This document shows positions 8,823 through 17,742 of a DNA stretch of 64,000 nt, piece after piece. Under the pieces are notes generated by a model. That model worked only from the letters and a program-made list of their open reading frames with translations, made no database searches and was not told the DNA's origin. The DNA lies in the NCBI RefSeq assembly GCF_024498075.1, contig NZ_JANHOF010000001.1:1178001-1242000 (forward strand), in the 5' to 3' direction. The translations under genes were made by a program, and so were the position numbers. Position 1 is the first letter of the stretch. Every line of letters begins with the position of its first letter. Source of the stretch: Paenibacillus mendelii. Its GTDB lineage: Bacteria > Bacillota > Bacilli > Paenibacillales > Paenibacillaceae.

Positions 8823-9539
8823 CTAAGCGGCATACATCGCATTCGGCGAGGTGAAGGCGGACGTATTTGGCGCCGTGTATATAGGGGATTGCGCGAATCC
8901 GTTCAATTGCCCCACGGCCTGAAGCGGCTCTATCAGGTTGTCTTGTACGAGCGCCAAGTAGATCAGAGCTTCCGGATCCGAACACTGGAATGCCGATATA
9001 AACGCTTGAAACCATTCGCTGTTCGCTTGGGAAGCAGCGGGGACAACCCCCGTCTCAGGGTCGAGATGCTGCTTCAGCGCAGCGACTCCTTTTCTAGCTC
9101 GGTGTAAAGCAGCTTTAACCGCTCCCTCCGTCATTTGTAATCGCGCGGCTGCTTCGGCAGCTTTATATTGAAATACATCCCGCAGCAGAAAGACCGTTAA
9201 CTGGAGCGGAGACAGCCTCTGGACAAGCGCGCTCAGAATGTGTTCGACCTCGAAGCTATGTTCATCCGTATGAGCCTCGTAGCCTGCCAGCTGCTGGATC
9301 AACCGATCCTTCAACTGCTGGCGGCGCACCTGGTCAATCCATATGTTCTTGGCCGTCCGCTTTATTAAAGCGGCGGGATTGGCATGGGGACGCTGTCCCT
9401 TGAGCAGCGGGAGTACTCGTAGACACGCTTCTTGAACGATATCCTCGGCTTCCCAGGGCGAATGGGTGAGCGTCAGGCAGTAACGGTAGAGAATGGTCAT
9501 ATTCCGCTCGATTTCTATAAGCTGATCGGCTTCCGACAT
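8823..9539 (-). CDS. ECF-type RNA polymerase sigma factor
   Basis: About 238 residues. Sigma region 2 covers roughly residues 8-80 (HSPWEAEDIVQEACLRVLP, then NIWIDQVRRQQ), and region 4 roughly 110-165 (LSPLQLTVFLLRDVFQYKAAEAAARLQMTEGAVKAALHRARKG). A C-terminal tail of about 65 residues without obvious domain follows, reminiscent of ECF groups with extended C-termini. Start at 9539 has AGGAGG 8 bp upstream. No anti-sigma factor gene is adjacent, so control may reside in the tail or elsewhere. Target genes unknown. Confidence 0.85.
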   Translation of the reverse strand: MSEADQLIEIERNMTILYRYCLTLTHSPWEAEDIVQEACLRVLPLLKGQRPHANPAALIKRTAKNIWIDQVRRQQLKDRLIQQLAGYEAHTDEHSFEVEHILSALVQRLSPLQLTVFLLRDVFQYKAAEAAARLQMTEGAVKAALHRARKGVAALKQHLDPETGVVPAASQANSEWFQAFISAFQCSDPEALIYLALVQDNLIEPLQAVGQLNGFAQSPIYTAPNTSAFTSPNAMYAA

Positions 9540-9656
9540 GGTCCTGAACCTCCTTCCTCGCTTCATATATGGTAAACGAATAAGTACACTCCAAGGATAC
9601 GGGGTACTTCCACAAAACTTCGCTGCACTTTCGCCCAGGAGCAGTTTGATGCTGCG

Positions 9657-10151
9657 TCAATCATTTATTTTTTGGAATAATATTGTAATATATTTCGAAA
9701 TTCGAACGCTTGCTTCCGCCCGAATAATATCCCGGATCATCGTAAACTGGTCCTCATAGCCCCGGCAGTTGAACCGAAACGAGATCATGTTATCGATTCG
9801 CTCCTCTTCATACACCTTGATATTCCGCTGCCTCAAGGTTTTCCGGACGCGAGCCAGATCGGCATGAATTAAATCGAGCAGCGCACTCGCCGAACGAACA
9901 TACAGCTTACGCAAAGAGTTGGTGGAGCCCTCGATGGACCGGCGGTTATTCTCGATAATCGACAGAATAATCGGCAGAATCGCATAATCGCGAACAAGGT
10001 TGATTTCTTCCGGCGTAGGCACGTTCTTCCTGATGTTTGGCTGCGGTGTCTCCGCGCTTTCCCTCCGAAGCTTCAGCAATTGCTCGCGGTGCTCAGGCAG
10101 CATCATGCGGCTCGATTCCCATAGCCCGTTTCCTTCGAGTTTTTTGCTCAT
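9657..10151 (-). CDS. YolD-like N-terminus fused to a CRGY-motif helical domain
   Basis: 164 residues. The first 35 (KLEGNGLWESSRMMLPEHRE) match the conserved start of YolD-like proteins, small partners of UvrX-type Y-family polymerases. The usual YolD C-terminal half is not recognisable. From about residue 45 there is instead a helical domain with RKTLRQRNIKVYEEERIDN and FRFNCRGYEDQF. I recall related stand-alone proteins in Paenibacillus but cannot verify it here. The ATG overlaps the polymerase stop by 4 bp (ATGA), so it is the third gene of the SOS operon. Role inferred: accessory factor for the polymerase. Confidence 0.65.
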   Translation of the reverse strand: MSKKLEGNGLWESSRMMLPEHREQLLKLRRESAETPQPNIRKNVPTPEEINLVRDYAILPIILSIIENNRRSIEGSTNSLRKLYVRSASALLDLIHADLARVRKTLRQRNIKVYEEERIDNMISFRFNCRGYEDQFTMIRDIIRAEASVRISKYITILFQKIND

Positions 10152-11404
10152 TTGTAATGACCCCCGATTTTGGCGGCACGGTCATGCGCCAACCCCGCTT
10201 CTGTAAGCGAAGCAGCCCGCAATATCGAAGATACACCATATCTCCGCTTAATGCCATCGACCGTCCGGTCCAGGTCGCGCTGCCGTTCGCGGTTTCCGAT
10301 CGTCAGCTGATACTCTCTGTCGTCGGTTAATGACGATAGCGTAATTCCCAGCTTGCGAACCGGCAGCCCATCCCAATGCCGATAAAATAATACTCTAGCT
10401 GCTTCGTAGACTTCTGCCCCGATATTCGTCGGATCGGCCAGCTTCATTTGGCGAAAAAATCCGGTCGGTTGGTCAAAATCCGCTCCTTGTGCACCTGCTG
10501 CTACCACGCTGCCCATGTATTTCTTCTCGCGGCAGCGGCGGCATACCTCGTCGCTCAACTCCAGCAGCACGGTATCGATCTCATCCGGCCGGCTGTAATC
10601 ACGCGGCAGCGTCATGCCATGACCGATTGATTTCTGCAAATCATGCGTACTTGGCGTGACCGGAGAGGGATCGATTCCGTTCGCCGTACGCCAGTACACC
10701 TCAGCATTAATGTCGCTATTCTTGCCGAAACGCGCCCGCATCTTATTCTTTAATTGAGGCAGCGGCGTTCGTGCCACATCCCCGATTGTCTGCATCCCCA
10801 TTCGGTTAAAGTGCGCCGTCATTCGACCGCCCACCCCGAACATCTCATTAACCCCAAGCGGCCACAGCACCGTCTCGACCTTGCTTGGTGGCAGCGTAAA
10901 GATGCCGGATTCATTCTTCTTCGCGAACAGATCGCAGGCCATTTTGGCGAGAATCTTGTTGGAGCTAATGCCCACGCGCGCCCAGACGCCGGTCTGCGTA
11001 AGGATTCGCGTTTGAATTTGGAACGCGATTTCGTCAGGAGAGCCGAAGAGCTTCGACGATGCGGTTACGTCCAGAAATTGCTCATCGATGCTGAACGGCT
11101 CCACTAAATCGGTAAACTGCCCGAATGTTTGGGTAATTAACAGCGATATGTCAATATACGTTTGCATCCGCGGCCGGATGACGACGAGTTCGGGGCATTT
11201 GGCAAGCGCTTGGCCTAATGTTTCCGCTGTGCGAACGCCTCGTTTCTTCGCGATCGGACATGCCGCAAGAATAATTCCGCTGCGCCGCTCCGGATCGCCC
11301 GCCACAACAACGGGATGATCATGATATTCCGGATGTGACGCTTTCTCCACACTGGCATAGAAAGACTGACAATCAGCGAGCATGATAACCCGGTCAGATG
11401 GCAT
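10148..11404 (-). CDS. uvrX: Y-family translesion DNA polymerase, UvrX/UmuC type
   Basis: Error-prone DNA polymerase that copies damaged templates. About 418 residues. Catalytic metal-binding motifs are present: MLADCQSFYASVEKA near residue 10 and FSIDEQFLDVT near 100, followed by thumb and little-finger regions (VGISSNKILAKMAC; MFGVGGRM helix-hairpin-helix; LGITLSSL). The start at 11404 overlaps the preceding small gene by 11 bp; 11422 is an alternative. It sits between a WYL-like small gene and a YolD-like gene behind a LexA-box promoter, so it should be SOS-induced. The arrangement matches uvrX/yqjW-type loci rather than dinB. Confidence 0.9.
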   Translation of the reverse strand: MPSDRVIMLADCQSFYASVEKASHPEYHDHPVVVAGDPERRSGIILAACPIAKKRGVRTAETLGQALAKCPELVVIRPRMQTYIDISLLITQTFGQFTDLVEPFSIDEQFLDVTASSKLFGSPDEIAFQIQTRILTQTGVWARVGISSNKILAKMACDLFAKKNESGIFTLPPSKVETVLWPLGVNEMFGVGGRMTAHFNRMGMQTIGDVARTPLPQLKNKMRARFGKNSDINAEVYWRTANGIDPSPVTPSTHDLQKSIGHGMTLPRDYSRPDEIDTVLLELSDEVCRRCREKKYMGSVVAAGAQGADFDQPTGFFRQMKLADPTNIGAEVYEAARVLFYRHWDGLPVRKLGITLSSLTDDREYQLTIGNRERQRDLDRTVDGIKRRYGVSSILRAASLTEAGLAHDRAAKIGGHYK

Positions 11405-11594
11405 GATGACGCACCACTTCATAAGCCAGCACGTTATCTACATGAAATATACGCGGGCCCCTGGACGTCATGCAATACGCCTTAATCTGACCATCGCGCA
11501 CCGCTCTTATTTGAATAATCCGCTCACTGATTCGGCTATGACGGTCCATGTACACGATTCTAATGATACGGCCGATATACTTTTCGACTGACAC
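11394..11594 (-). CDS. Small WYL-like protein, first gene of the SOS operon
   Basis: 66 residues. The pattern VYMDRHSRISERIIQIRAVRDGQIKAYCMTSRGPRIFHVDNVLA resembles a stand-alone WYL-type beta domain (basic residues in a ligand-binding groove). WYL domains often sense single-stranded DNA or nucleotides, but function here is not established. The GTG at 11594 is chosen because GGAGGG lies 8 bp upstream; a TTG at 11600 is too close to that site. It overlaps the polymerase gene and is directly downstream of the LexA-box promoter. Confidence 0.7.
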   Translation of the reverse strand: MSVEKYIGRIIRIVYMDRHSRISERIIQIRAVRDGQIKAYCMTSRGPRIFHVDNVLAYEVVRHHAI

Positions 11595-11626
11595 AAGCAA
11601 TCCCTCCGATACGAACGTATGATCCT

Positions 11627-11657
11627 ATTATACACCGAATGTACGTTCGCTATGCAA
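11627..11657 (-). promoter_or_regulatory. SOS promoter with LexA box
   Basis: On the minus strand a TATAAT (11627-11632) follows a TTGCAT (11652-11657) with 19 bp between. The spacer contains CGAACGTACATTCG (11636-11649), one mismatch from the Bacillus LexA consensus CGAACnnnnGTTCG. A second, weaker CGAAC half-site box lies at 11612-11625 between the -10 and the start codon. LexA binding here would block the polymerase, so DNA damage should induce the three-gene operon. Confidence 0.8.
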
Positions 11658-11742
11658 GAGGAAATAAATGTATCAGCACAAAATAGGCATCTGCCCATCC
11701 CCACCATTTATTTGTGGAGCAGGGCATTGTCAATCTTAGGCT

Positions 11743-11766
11743 AAAAAAGGAGCCTCCCGGCTCCTT
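11743..11766 (-). terminator. Terminator after the secreted beta-propeller gene
   Basis: GGAGCC-4-GGCTCC stem followed on the minus strand by six T residues, ten bases past the stop of the gene at 11776. Confidence 0.85.
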
Positions 11767-11775
11767 CGCTGCATA

Positions 11776-13131
11776 CTATTTGCCTAATTTGATCCTCGCC
11801 AGATAATAAGAGCGAGTCTTAGCATCGTTGAAATACACATAAGCAAATCCGTTACGGGCAGACACGACTTTGTATACCTCTGCCTGGAAATAAGATAATA
11901 TGAACGCATCTAAGGATTCTTTATAATCCTTCGTGATCGCAAGCGTCTTCGGATCCATGGTCTTCAAGGTGTTGGTTCCAATCTCGTACAAGGACAGGTC
12001 CTTCTCCGAGCTGAGATCGTTTCGCCCCATCGCTTGCATCAAAGGCTCGTTCTCATAGATCGTTTCCTGATTATAGCCGGCATAGAACGTATTGAAATGC
12101 CTAAATTTCGAAGTATATTTCGCAGTTTCCAGGCCGGTATCGGCATCGATTCGATGAAGCGAGTGAGGCATCGTGTTGGAGCGATAGCCGGTACGGTAAT
12201 ACACATTGCGCCCCGAAACGAATACATCGTCTTCACTAACGTAAGAATAAATAACTTTTTTCCACTTCAGTTTCCCTTTTGCATCATACAGCCGAAGAAC
12301 CGCGGGGTTCGCGGAATCTACGTAGCTCTGCACATTCAGAGCATCTCCGTTGTCCAAGAAGCGCAATTGCCGGTAGCCGAGACCTCCGAAGCTTGTCTTC
12401 ACGCTGATCTTGTACAGGAACTTATTATCGCTGCCGTATACATGCAATTCTTGACCGATAACGCTGCTCTTTTGATAAACGTATTTGTGATAGACCATCT
12501 TCCCTTTATTCGCCGTAAAAAAAGATAAATTATCATTCCCCGCGGTTTCGGGCAAAGCTTTGGAGAATACCACTTTTCCACTTGGGTTAATAACGAATAA
12601 TTTCGTATTCGTCGTAATAACCGCGTTCCCATCCCCCTTCAACTGCAGCCATCCGCCCGAGGTGCCCGGAATCGTATAGCTCCAGCGCTGCTTACCCTCC
12701 GGAGACAGAGAATATGCCGTTCGAATACGGGTTTTGCCGCTGCTCTTCGTCGTCACATAATAGATATTACCTTGCTCATCCATATGTATATTATTTCCTT
12801 TGACATCCAGCTCGTTTGCTTGAAAATCTCTTCTCCACTTGATCTTGCCGTCCGGGCTTACGCACAGGATGCTGTTCGTAAATATATCGTTAGAACGGTG
12901 GACGACAAAATACGAATGACCGGCTTTGTTCGTCAGTGGAATGCTGAATAAGCCCGTTGTCTGCCTGTAGCTGCTATAATTGTACCGGAAGGCAACGCCT
13001 AATTTCTTCTCATCCAATACCCATTGGGCGGCAAAGTCTTGGCCGGAGGCTTCTGCAGATGCCGTATTTGCGGCAATCGGGCTTGTGATTAACAGGGCCA
13101 TGCATAAGATAAGCCATAATCGAATTCTCAA
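11776..13131 (-). CDS. Secreted protein with PQQ-like beta-propeller repeats
   Basis: 451 residues with a Sec signal peptide (RIRLWLILCMALLITSPIAA, cleavage near ANTASA). The body shows repeated strands of the type SPDGKIKWRRDF, SPEGKQRWSYTI, NPSGKVVFSKAL and DAKGKLKWKKVI, each ending in an aromatic after a Gly-Lys turn, as in PQQ-like or WD-type propellers. No catalytic motif is seen, so a binding or scaffold role outside the cell is a guess. TTG start with GAGGAG 8-9 bp upstream. Monocistronic: own terminator, and spo0A upstream ends in its own hairpin. The gene-free stretch 13132-13496 contains only this promoter region and the spo0A terminator. Confidence 0.7.
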   Translation of the reverse strand: MRIRLWLILCMALLITSPIAANTASAEASGQDFAAQWVLDEKKLGVAFRYNYSSYRQTTGLFSIPLTNKAGHSYFVVHRSNDIFTNSILCVSPDGKIKWRRDFQANELDVKGNNIHMDEQGNIYYVTTKSSGKTRIRTAYSLSPEGKQRWSYTIPGTSGGWLQLKGDGNAVITTNTKLFVINPSGKVVFSKALPETAGNDNLSFFTANKGKMVYHKYVYQKSSVIGQELHVYGSDNKFLYKISVKTSFGGLGYRQLRFLDNGDALNVQSYVDSANPAVLRLYDAKGKLKWKKVIYSYVSEDDVFVSGRNVYYRTGYRSNTMPHSLHRIDADTGLETAKYTSKFRHFNTFYAGYNQETIYENEPLMQAMGRNDLSSEKDLSLYEIGTNTLKTMDPKTLAITKDYKESLDAFILSYFQAEVYKVVSARNGFAYVYFNDAKTRSYYLARIKLGK

Positions 13132-13428
13132 GTTGGGATCTCCTCTGTCTGTTTTATTAATTAACCTTCGTTAAACGAGTACAATAATAGATAACGGTTA
13201 TCAAGGCATCCTTGAATAGTCAAAGTGTTTTTCGTGAAAAATGCCGCATTTCCGCGTTTAACCCAAAATCTAAGTGAACGAAGCATGACGCGAATGGAGC
13301 TATCCGCTATGTCCGGCATTCCACATACCGCGGTTGCGGCAAGATTAAAGAAGCCAAAAGCAACATGCCCGCTGTCGCATTCTTATGTGCTTGTAATAAC
13401 TCCTGAACGTAACAGTCCCTAAACACAC

Positions 13429-13471
13429 GAAAGCCTCGTACGGGCCGCCAATAGGCCATTACGAGGCTTTC
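13429..13471 (-). terminator. Terminator after spo0A
   Basis: Twelve-base arms GAAAGCCTCGTA and TACGAGGCTTTC around a 19-base loop, 26 bp after the spo0A stop. T-richness on the minus-strand exit side is weak. Confidence 0.75.
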
Positions 13472-13496
13472 ATTTAATTGTAATCCATTATGACTC

Positions 13497-14318
13497 TCAG
13501 CTAACTTTATGCTCAATCCGCAGCTTGTCCGCAACCATCGCAATAAATTCCGAGTTGGTCGGTTTCGACTTGCTGATGTTGATCGTGTAGCCGAACAAGT
13601 GCGAAATGCTGTCGATGTTACCGCGTGTCCAGGCGACTTCGATCGCGTGGCGGATCGCGCGTTCGACGCGAGATGGCGTCGTTTTGAATTTTTCAGCAAT
13701 GGCCGGGTAGAGCGTCTTGGTGATGGCACCCAAGATTTCGATATTGTTATAGACCATCGTGATGGCCTCACGCAAGTATTGATATCCTTTAATATGCGCG
13801 GGAACGCCGATTTCATGAATAATACTCGTAATGTTGGCATCCAGGTTTTTCCCTTTGCCCATTGGAACGACATTCGACTTGGAAATGGTGGAGCTGTTCG
13901 AGAAATTAGATGATCCGGAGCTGGAAACAACCGTCGTATTTCCAACCAATTGACGGATACGGTTTGCCAAGATTTCCATATCGAAAGGTTTGAGTATGTA
14001 GTATGAAGCACCCAGCTGCACCGCTTTTTGCGTAATGTTTTCTTGACCGAATGCAGTTAGCATAATAATCTTAGGCATTGGGGATATATTCAATTCGCGC
14101 AGACGTTCCAACACACCAAGACCGTCCAAATGCGGCATAATAATATCCAGTATCAGAACATCAGGCGGTTTCCGTGTTTCCTCGAGCAAACGGAGCACTT
14201 CTTCACCGTTGTAGGCAATACCGGTAATCGTCATATCGCTTTGTTCTGAGATATATTCCGATAACAGGTTCGTAAACTCACGGTTGTCGTCAGCCAACAA
14301 TACTTCAATTCTTTGCAA
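13497..14318 (-). CDS. spo0A: Stage 0 sporulation master regulator Spo0A
   Basis: Response regulator that, when phosphorylated by the phosphorelay, controls entry into sporulation. About 273 residues. Receiver domain 1-120 with acidic pocket Asp10-Asp11 and phosphoacceptor Asp58 ([10 protein letters not shown]); Ser/Asn-rich linker; C-terminal DNA-binding domain with the recognition region [19 protein letters not shown] and the conserved [10 protein letters not shown]. The TTG at 14318 is chosen: AAGGAGG lies 8 bp upstream and the protein then begins like other Spo0As ([14 protein letters not shown]). The ATG at 14357 would add an unrelated tail. Autoregulation is suggested by three 0A boxes upstream. 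Confidence 0.98.
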   Translation of the reverse strand: MQRIEVLLADDNREFTNLLSEYISEQSDMTITGIAYNGEEVLRLLEETRKPPDVLILDIIMPHLDGLGVLERLRELNISPMPKIIMLTAFGQENITQKAVQLGASYYILKPFDMEILANRIRQLVGNTTVVSSSGSSNFSNSSTISKSNVVPMGKGKNLDANITSIIHEIGVPAHIKGYQYLREAITMVYNNIEILGAITKTLYPAIAEKFKTTPSRVERAIRHAIEVAWTRGNIDSISHLFGYTINISKSKPTNSEFIAMVADKLRIEHKVS

Positions 14319-14401
14319 AGTAATATCCTCCTTAGACTCATTCGAGAATGAATGCACATTTGTATTGCTGAGCGTCTGCCCTTCTTGTCTAAGTTAAAGT
14401 T

Positions 14402-14519
14402 TTCGACACATGAAATGAAATTCCTTCTGTCGAATAATATTTTTCTTTATTTTTTAAATCATTTGTTTTATAATTAAAAATTTACTACATCAACCATCAC
14501 CATTCGAACATTTTCGACA
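14402..14519 (-). promoter_or_regulatory. spo0A control region with three 0A boxes
   Basis: Perfect 7-base 0A boxes (TGTCGAA or its complement) lie at 14402-14408, 14428-14434 and 14513-14519, and a near match at 14503-14509. On the minus strand AGGAATT (about 14419-14425) followed 13 bp later by GAAA resembles a sigma-H promoter, the type that drives the sporulation promoter of B. subtilis spo0A. The region is strongly AT-rich. The sigma-H call is tentative; the boxes are read directly. Confidence 0.75.
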
Positions 14520-14531
14520 AATTTGAAAAAG

Positions 14532-14562
14532 AAAAAATCCTAAGGGGCGTTAAGCCGCCTTA
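14532..14562 (-). terminator. Terminator overlapping the end of spoIVB
   Basis: Stem TAAGGnGGC/GCCTTA around GTTAA with one bulged G, followed on the minus strand by six T residues. It overlaps the last codons of spoIVB. Confidence 0.75.
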
Positions 14563-15875
14563 AGATTTGAACTTGCTGTTTTCAGTAGGACACCGGCATC
14601 CTGAAGCATCCATTCGATAAAGCAGCCATAACCGGATGTCGGATCATTGACGAATACATGCGTCACAGCTCCAATTAGTTTTCCGTCCTGAATGATCGGA
14701 CTTCCGGACATGCCTTGCACGATACCGCCTGTTCGTTCGATTAATCGCGGATCTGTAATCTTAATCACCATTCCTTTAGTGGCAGGTGACGATTGACTTG
14801 TGACATGCACGATTTCCACATTGAACCGCTCAATCTTCTGACCATTTACCACGGTAAGAATCTGTGCGGGACCTTCCTTGACTTCCTCAGCGAAAGCCAC
14901 GGGCATCGCCTGTTGATTGTAGCTATGTGACGGCAGTTCCGTCATCTTCCCGAATATACCGAAGGGCGTATTGCGCTCGATATTACCAAGGACTTTGCTC
15001 TCTTTAACAAATTGGGCCCGTTTCTCGCCCGGCTCTCCATTCTGGCTCTTATTGATGGAGGTTACATGGGATTGAAGAATTTGTCCTTCTCCGACTTCAA
15101 TCGGCGTTTGGGTATCCATATCCGTTATCACATGGCCCAATGCGCCGTAGACGCCTTGATCAGGAGCGTAGAATGTCAATGTGCCGACACCTGCAGCGGA
15201 ATCCCGAATGTACAACCCAAGCCGCCAAGCACGGTCTTCTAAGTCATAGACCGGAGCCAGCTTGGTTTGGAACACTCGCTCTCCTCGCTTCACAGTAAGC
15301 TGAAGCGGTCGTTTATCGGTCCCGGCTTGTTCTGCAAGCTCGGCCACCTTCTGAACTTCCTTAATATGCTTCCCGTTAATTTGTACAATTAGATCGCCTA
15401 ACTGCAAATTTGCGGTTTCCCCCGGGGAAACCTTCATCCCTTTTGAGGTGACGACCTGATGATGGCCCACAACCATAATGCCAGCCGATTTCACCTTGAC
15501 ACCGATGGTTTGTCCACCTGGAATGACCTTCAGGTCAGGAACGACATTCACTTTAACGGTTTTGAACGGAATCTTGCCGAATAGCTTCAACTTCATTGTC
15601 GTTTCACCGCTCTGTTGTGACTGAATCGAAAGCGGCTTATTGAGATCGACTGAGAACGACTGGTTGTTCGAACCGTTAACTTGAAGCATTCTTGGATCAA
15701 CGGTCACTTGTGCATGGACAGGCATGCCATAGTCTAACTGCTTCAACTGGCCGGAGAACAAACGAAGTTCGTTTGGAAATGCGGCGTAATGTTGAAAAGG
15801 GGAGGAAAGACCAAGCACGCAAACGAAGAAAACGAGAACAAGACCGAGCCAACGCTTACGCCGATTGGCATTCAA
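14550..15875 (-). CDS. spoIVB: SpoIVB serine peptidase
   Basis: S55-family peptidase secreted from the forespore into the intermembrane space, where it cleaves SpoIVFA and triggers pro-sigma-K processing. About 441 residues: N-terminal membrane anchor (WLGLVLVFFVCVLGL), PDZ domain in the middle (VSPGETANLQLGDLIVQINGKHIK), and C-terminal peptidase domain with the catalytic Ser in IVQGMSGSPIIQDGKLIGAVTHV. Start is uncertain: TTG at 15875 has AGGGAG 10 bp upstream, whereas the GTG at 15884 sits too close to it. Placed between recN and spo0A as in B. subtilis. Confidence 0.95.
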   Translation of the reverse strand: MNANRRKRWLGLVLVFFVCVLGLSSPFQHYAAFPNELRLFSGQLKQLDYGMPVHAQVTVDPRMLQVNGSNNQSFSVDLNKPLSIQSQQSGETTMKLKLFGKIPFKTVKVNVVPDLKVIPGGQTIGVKVKSAGIMVVGHHQVVTSKGMKVSPGETANLQLGDLIVQINGKHIKEVQKVAELAEQAGTDKRPLQLTVKRGERVFQTKLAPVYDLEDRAWRLGLYIRDSAAGVGTLTFYAPDQGVYGALGHVITDMDTQTPIEVGEGQILQSHVTSINKSQNGEPGEKRAQFVKESKVLGNIERNTPFGIFGKMTELPSHSYNQQAMPVAFAEEVKEGPAQILTVVNGQKIERFNVEIVHVTSQSSPATKGMVIKITDPRLIERTGGIVQGMSGSPIIQDGKLIGAVTHVFVNDPTSGYGCFIEWMLQDAGVLLKTASSNLKAA

Positions 15876-15997
15876 TGACTTCACGCTCCCTGAGCTTACT
15901 CCGCTTGACGAGATAGGCGTTCGCCATTTGCGTACCTATAAGGTATCCCTGCCCCTTATCTTTTATGTCGCCAAAAACATTCCCTGAATGCCTTCCA

Positions 15998-17698
15998 TTA
16001 CGCCCCCTTCTGACGATAAGCCAAGTCAAGCATTTCTTGAGCATGATGCCTAGTTTTTTCCGTTACCTCTACACCGCCGAGCATACGCGCAAGCTCTTCG
16101 ATGCGCGTCCCCCATTCCAATTCCGCTACATTCGTGGAGGTACGTTCGGCTACGATCGTTTTTCGGATTTCATAATGATGATCCGCCATGCAAGCGACCT
16201 GCGGCAAATGCGTGATAGAAAATACCTGGCATTGACTCGATAATCGCGACATCTTCTCGGCGATCGCCTGAGCCGCTCTCCCGCTAACACCGGTATCGAC
16301 CTCGTCGAAGACAAGTGATGGCACTTGATCGATTGACGCGAAGATCGTCTTGAGCGCAAGCATAATCCGCGACATCTCTCCGCCGGACGCGATCTTGCTG
16401 AGCGGCTTAAGCGGTTCTCCCGGATTCGGGGCAATAAGGAAAACAGCCTCATCGATTCCATTAGCAAGCAGGCGGTACGACTCGCCATCCTGATGCTGCT
16501 GAAGCTCAACCCGGAATGTCGTTCGTTCCATCTGAAGCTGTCTAAGCTCTCCTTCAATAGCGGCAGCGAGCCGGTCTGCTGCGGCGCGGCGCATATCGGA
16601 TAGCGATTTGCCAATGAGCAGCGCTTCTTCATATAGATGCTGTTGTTCTCTTTGCAGCTTCTCCAGGTGTTCATCGCGATTTTCGATTTTGTCTGCTTCT
16701 GACTGAATGTTGTCCAGATAGGTCAAAATATCAGGAATGGTCTCTCCGTACTTACGCTTCAAGCTCCCGATCAGATCAATACGATCATCGATATAAGCCA
16801 ACCGTTCAGGATCGGATTCGACCCCATCGCGATAGTCGCGGATTTGAAAAGCTGCATCCTCTAATTGATAAAATGCCGACTGCAGCTGCTCCAGCAGCGG
16901 TCCGAGGATCGCCGGATCATAATCACGAATATCTTCCAACCGTGTAATCGATCGGCTAAAGGCATCGAGGCCCTTATTGCCGCTCAACCACGCATACGCC
17001 TCTGCTGCTGAATCCCGTCTTTTGACCGCATGCATTAGCTTCTGCTTCTCTTCCTGTAACGATTCATCCTCGCCCGGGACGAGCTTGGCGGCAGCTATTT
17101 CCTCGATCTGGAATCGGTATAGATCAAGCAGTTGTATGTTCTGTCTGGATGAATCCTCCAGCGTCTTCTGCTGCTGGCGAACCTGCTCGAAGTTACGGTA
17201 CGTAAATTTATAACGCTCCAGCAGTTTCGTGACACGTTCACCTGCATACAAGTCTAGCCAATCGATGTGCTTCTCGGTTTTGAACAAGGATTGATGCTCA
17301 TGCTGGCCATGAATGTTGACGAGGTACTCGCCTGCTTCGCGAAGCATAGACATATTGACGATATGCCCATTGATGCGGCTTACGCTTTTCCCTTGGGAGG
17401 ATAGCTCGCGTCGAACGATGAGCGCTTCTTCATGCGTCGCCTCGATACCGAAGGAAGCTAGCGTCTTCCATACCGGATGGCCCTGCGGAAGCTCGAACAT
17501 CGCTTCGATCTCTGCTTTGTCGCAGCCATAACGGACCATATCTGACGATCCACGGCCTCCGACGATCAGACTGAGCGCATCAATCAAAATGGACTTGCCG
17601 GCACCTGTCTCACCCGTAAGCACTAGAAATCCGTCGTGGAAACGTACCGTAACCGATTCAATGACAGCCAAATTGCGTATGGACAGTTCGCGAAGCAT
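15998..17698 (-). CDS. recN: DNA repair protein RecN
   Basis: SMC-like ATPase that acts early at DNA double-strand breaks. 566 residues. Walker A GETGAGKS near residue 30, central coiled coil (long Glu/Gln/Arg-rich segments 150-370), and C-terminal half with KIASGGEMSRIMLALK signature and LVFDEVDTGVSG Walker B. The ATG at 17698 has AAGGAGG 9 bp upstream and gives the standard MLRELSIRNLAVIE start; the upstream extension to 17803 is not homologous. Follows argR by 44 bp. Confidence 0.98.
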   Translation of the reverse strand: MLRELSIRNLAVIESVTVRFHDGFLVLTGETGAGKSILIDALSLIVGGRGSSDMVRYGCDKAEIEAMFELPQGHPVWKTLASFGIEATHEEALIVRRELSSQGKSVSRINGHIVNMSMLREAGEYLVNIHGQHEHQSLFKTEKHIDWLDLYAGERVTKLLERYKFTYRNFEQVRQQQKTLEDSSRQNIQLLDLYRFQIEEIAAAKLVPGEDESLQEEKQKLMHAVKRRDSAAEAYAWLSGNKGLDAFSRSITRLEDIRDYDPAILGPLLEQLQSAFYQLEDAAFQIRDYRDGVESDPERLAYIDDRIDLIGSLKRKYGETIPDILTYLDNIQSEADKIENRDEHLEKLQREQQHLYEEALLIGKSLSDMRRAAADRLAAAIEGELRQLQMERTTFRVELQQHQDGESYRLLANGIDEAVFLIAPNPGEPLKPLSKIASGGEMSRIMLALKTIFASIDQVPSLVFDEVDTGVSGRAAQAIAEKMSRLSSQCQVFSITHLPQVACMADHHYEIRKTIVAERTSTNVAELEWGTRIEELARMLGGVEVTEKTRHHAQEMLDLAYRQKGA

Positions 17699-17742
17699 AG
17701 CTTGTCTCCTCCTTATAACTGGGCGCAGGCAGCGCCGTCGCC

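Noticed and set aside
13307-14011. 234-codon minus-strand frame
   Set aside because: Out-of-frame shadow of spo0A; composition (Ser/Arg-rich) is typical of frame shift reading.
15885-15997. Sigma-G promoter for spoIVB
   Set aside because: Best match GCATT-19-CATAAAA has mismatches and long spacing, so it is not listed, although forespore expression is expected.
15856-16044. 62-codon minus-strand frame between recN and spoIVB
   Set aside because: Overlaps the ends of both genes, lacks a Shine-Dalgarno site and resembles nothing known.
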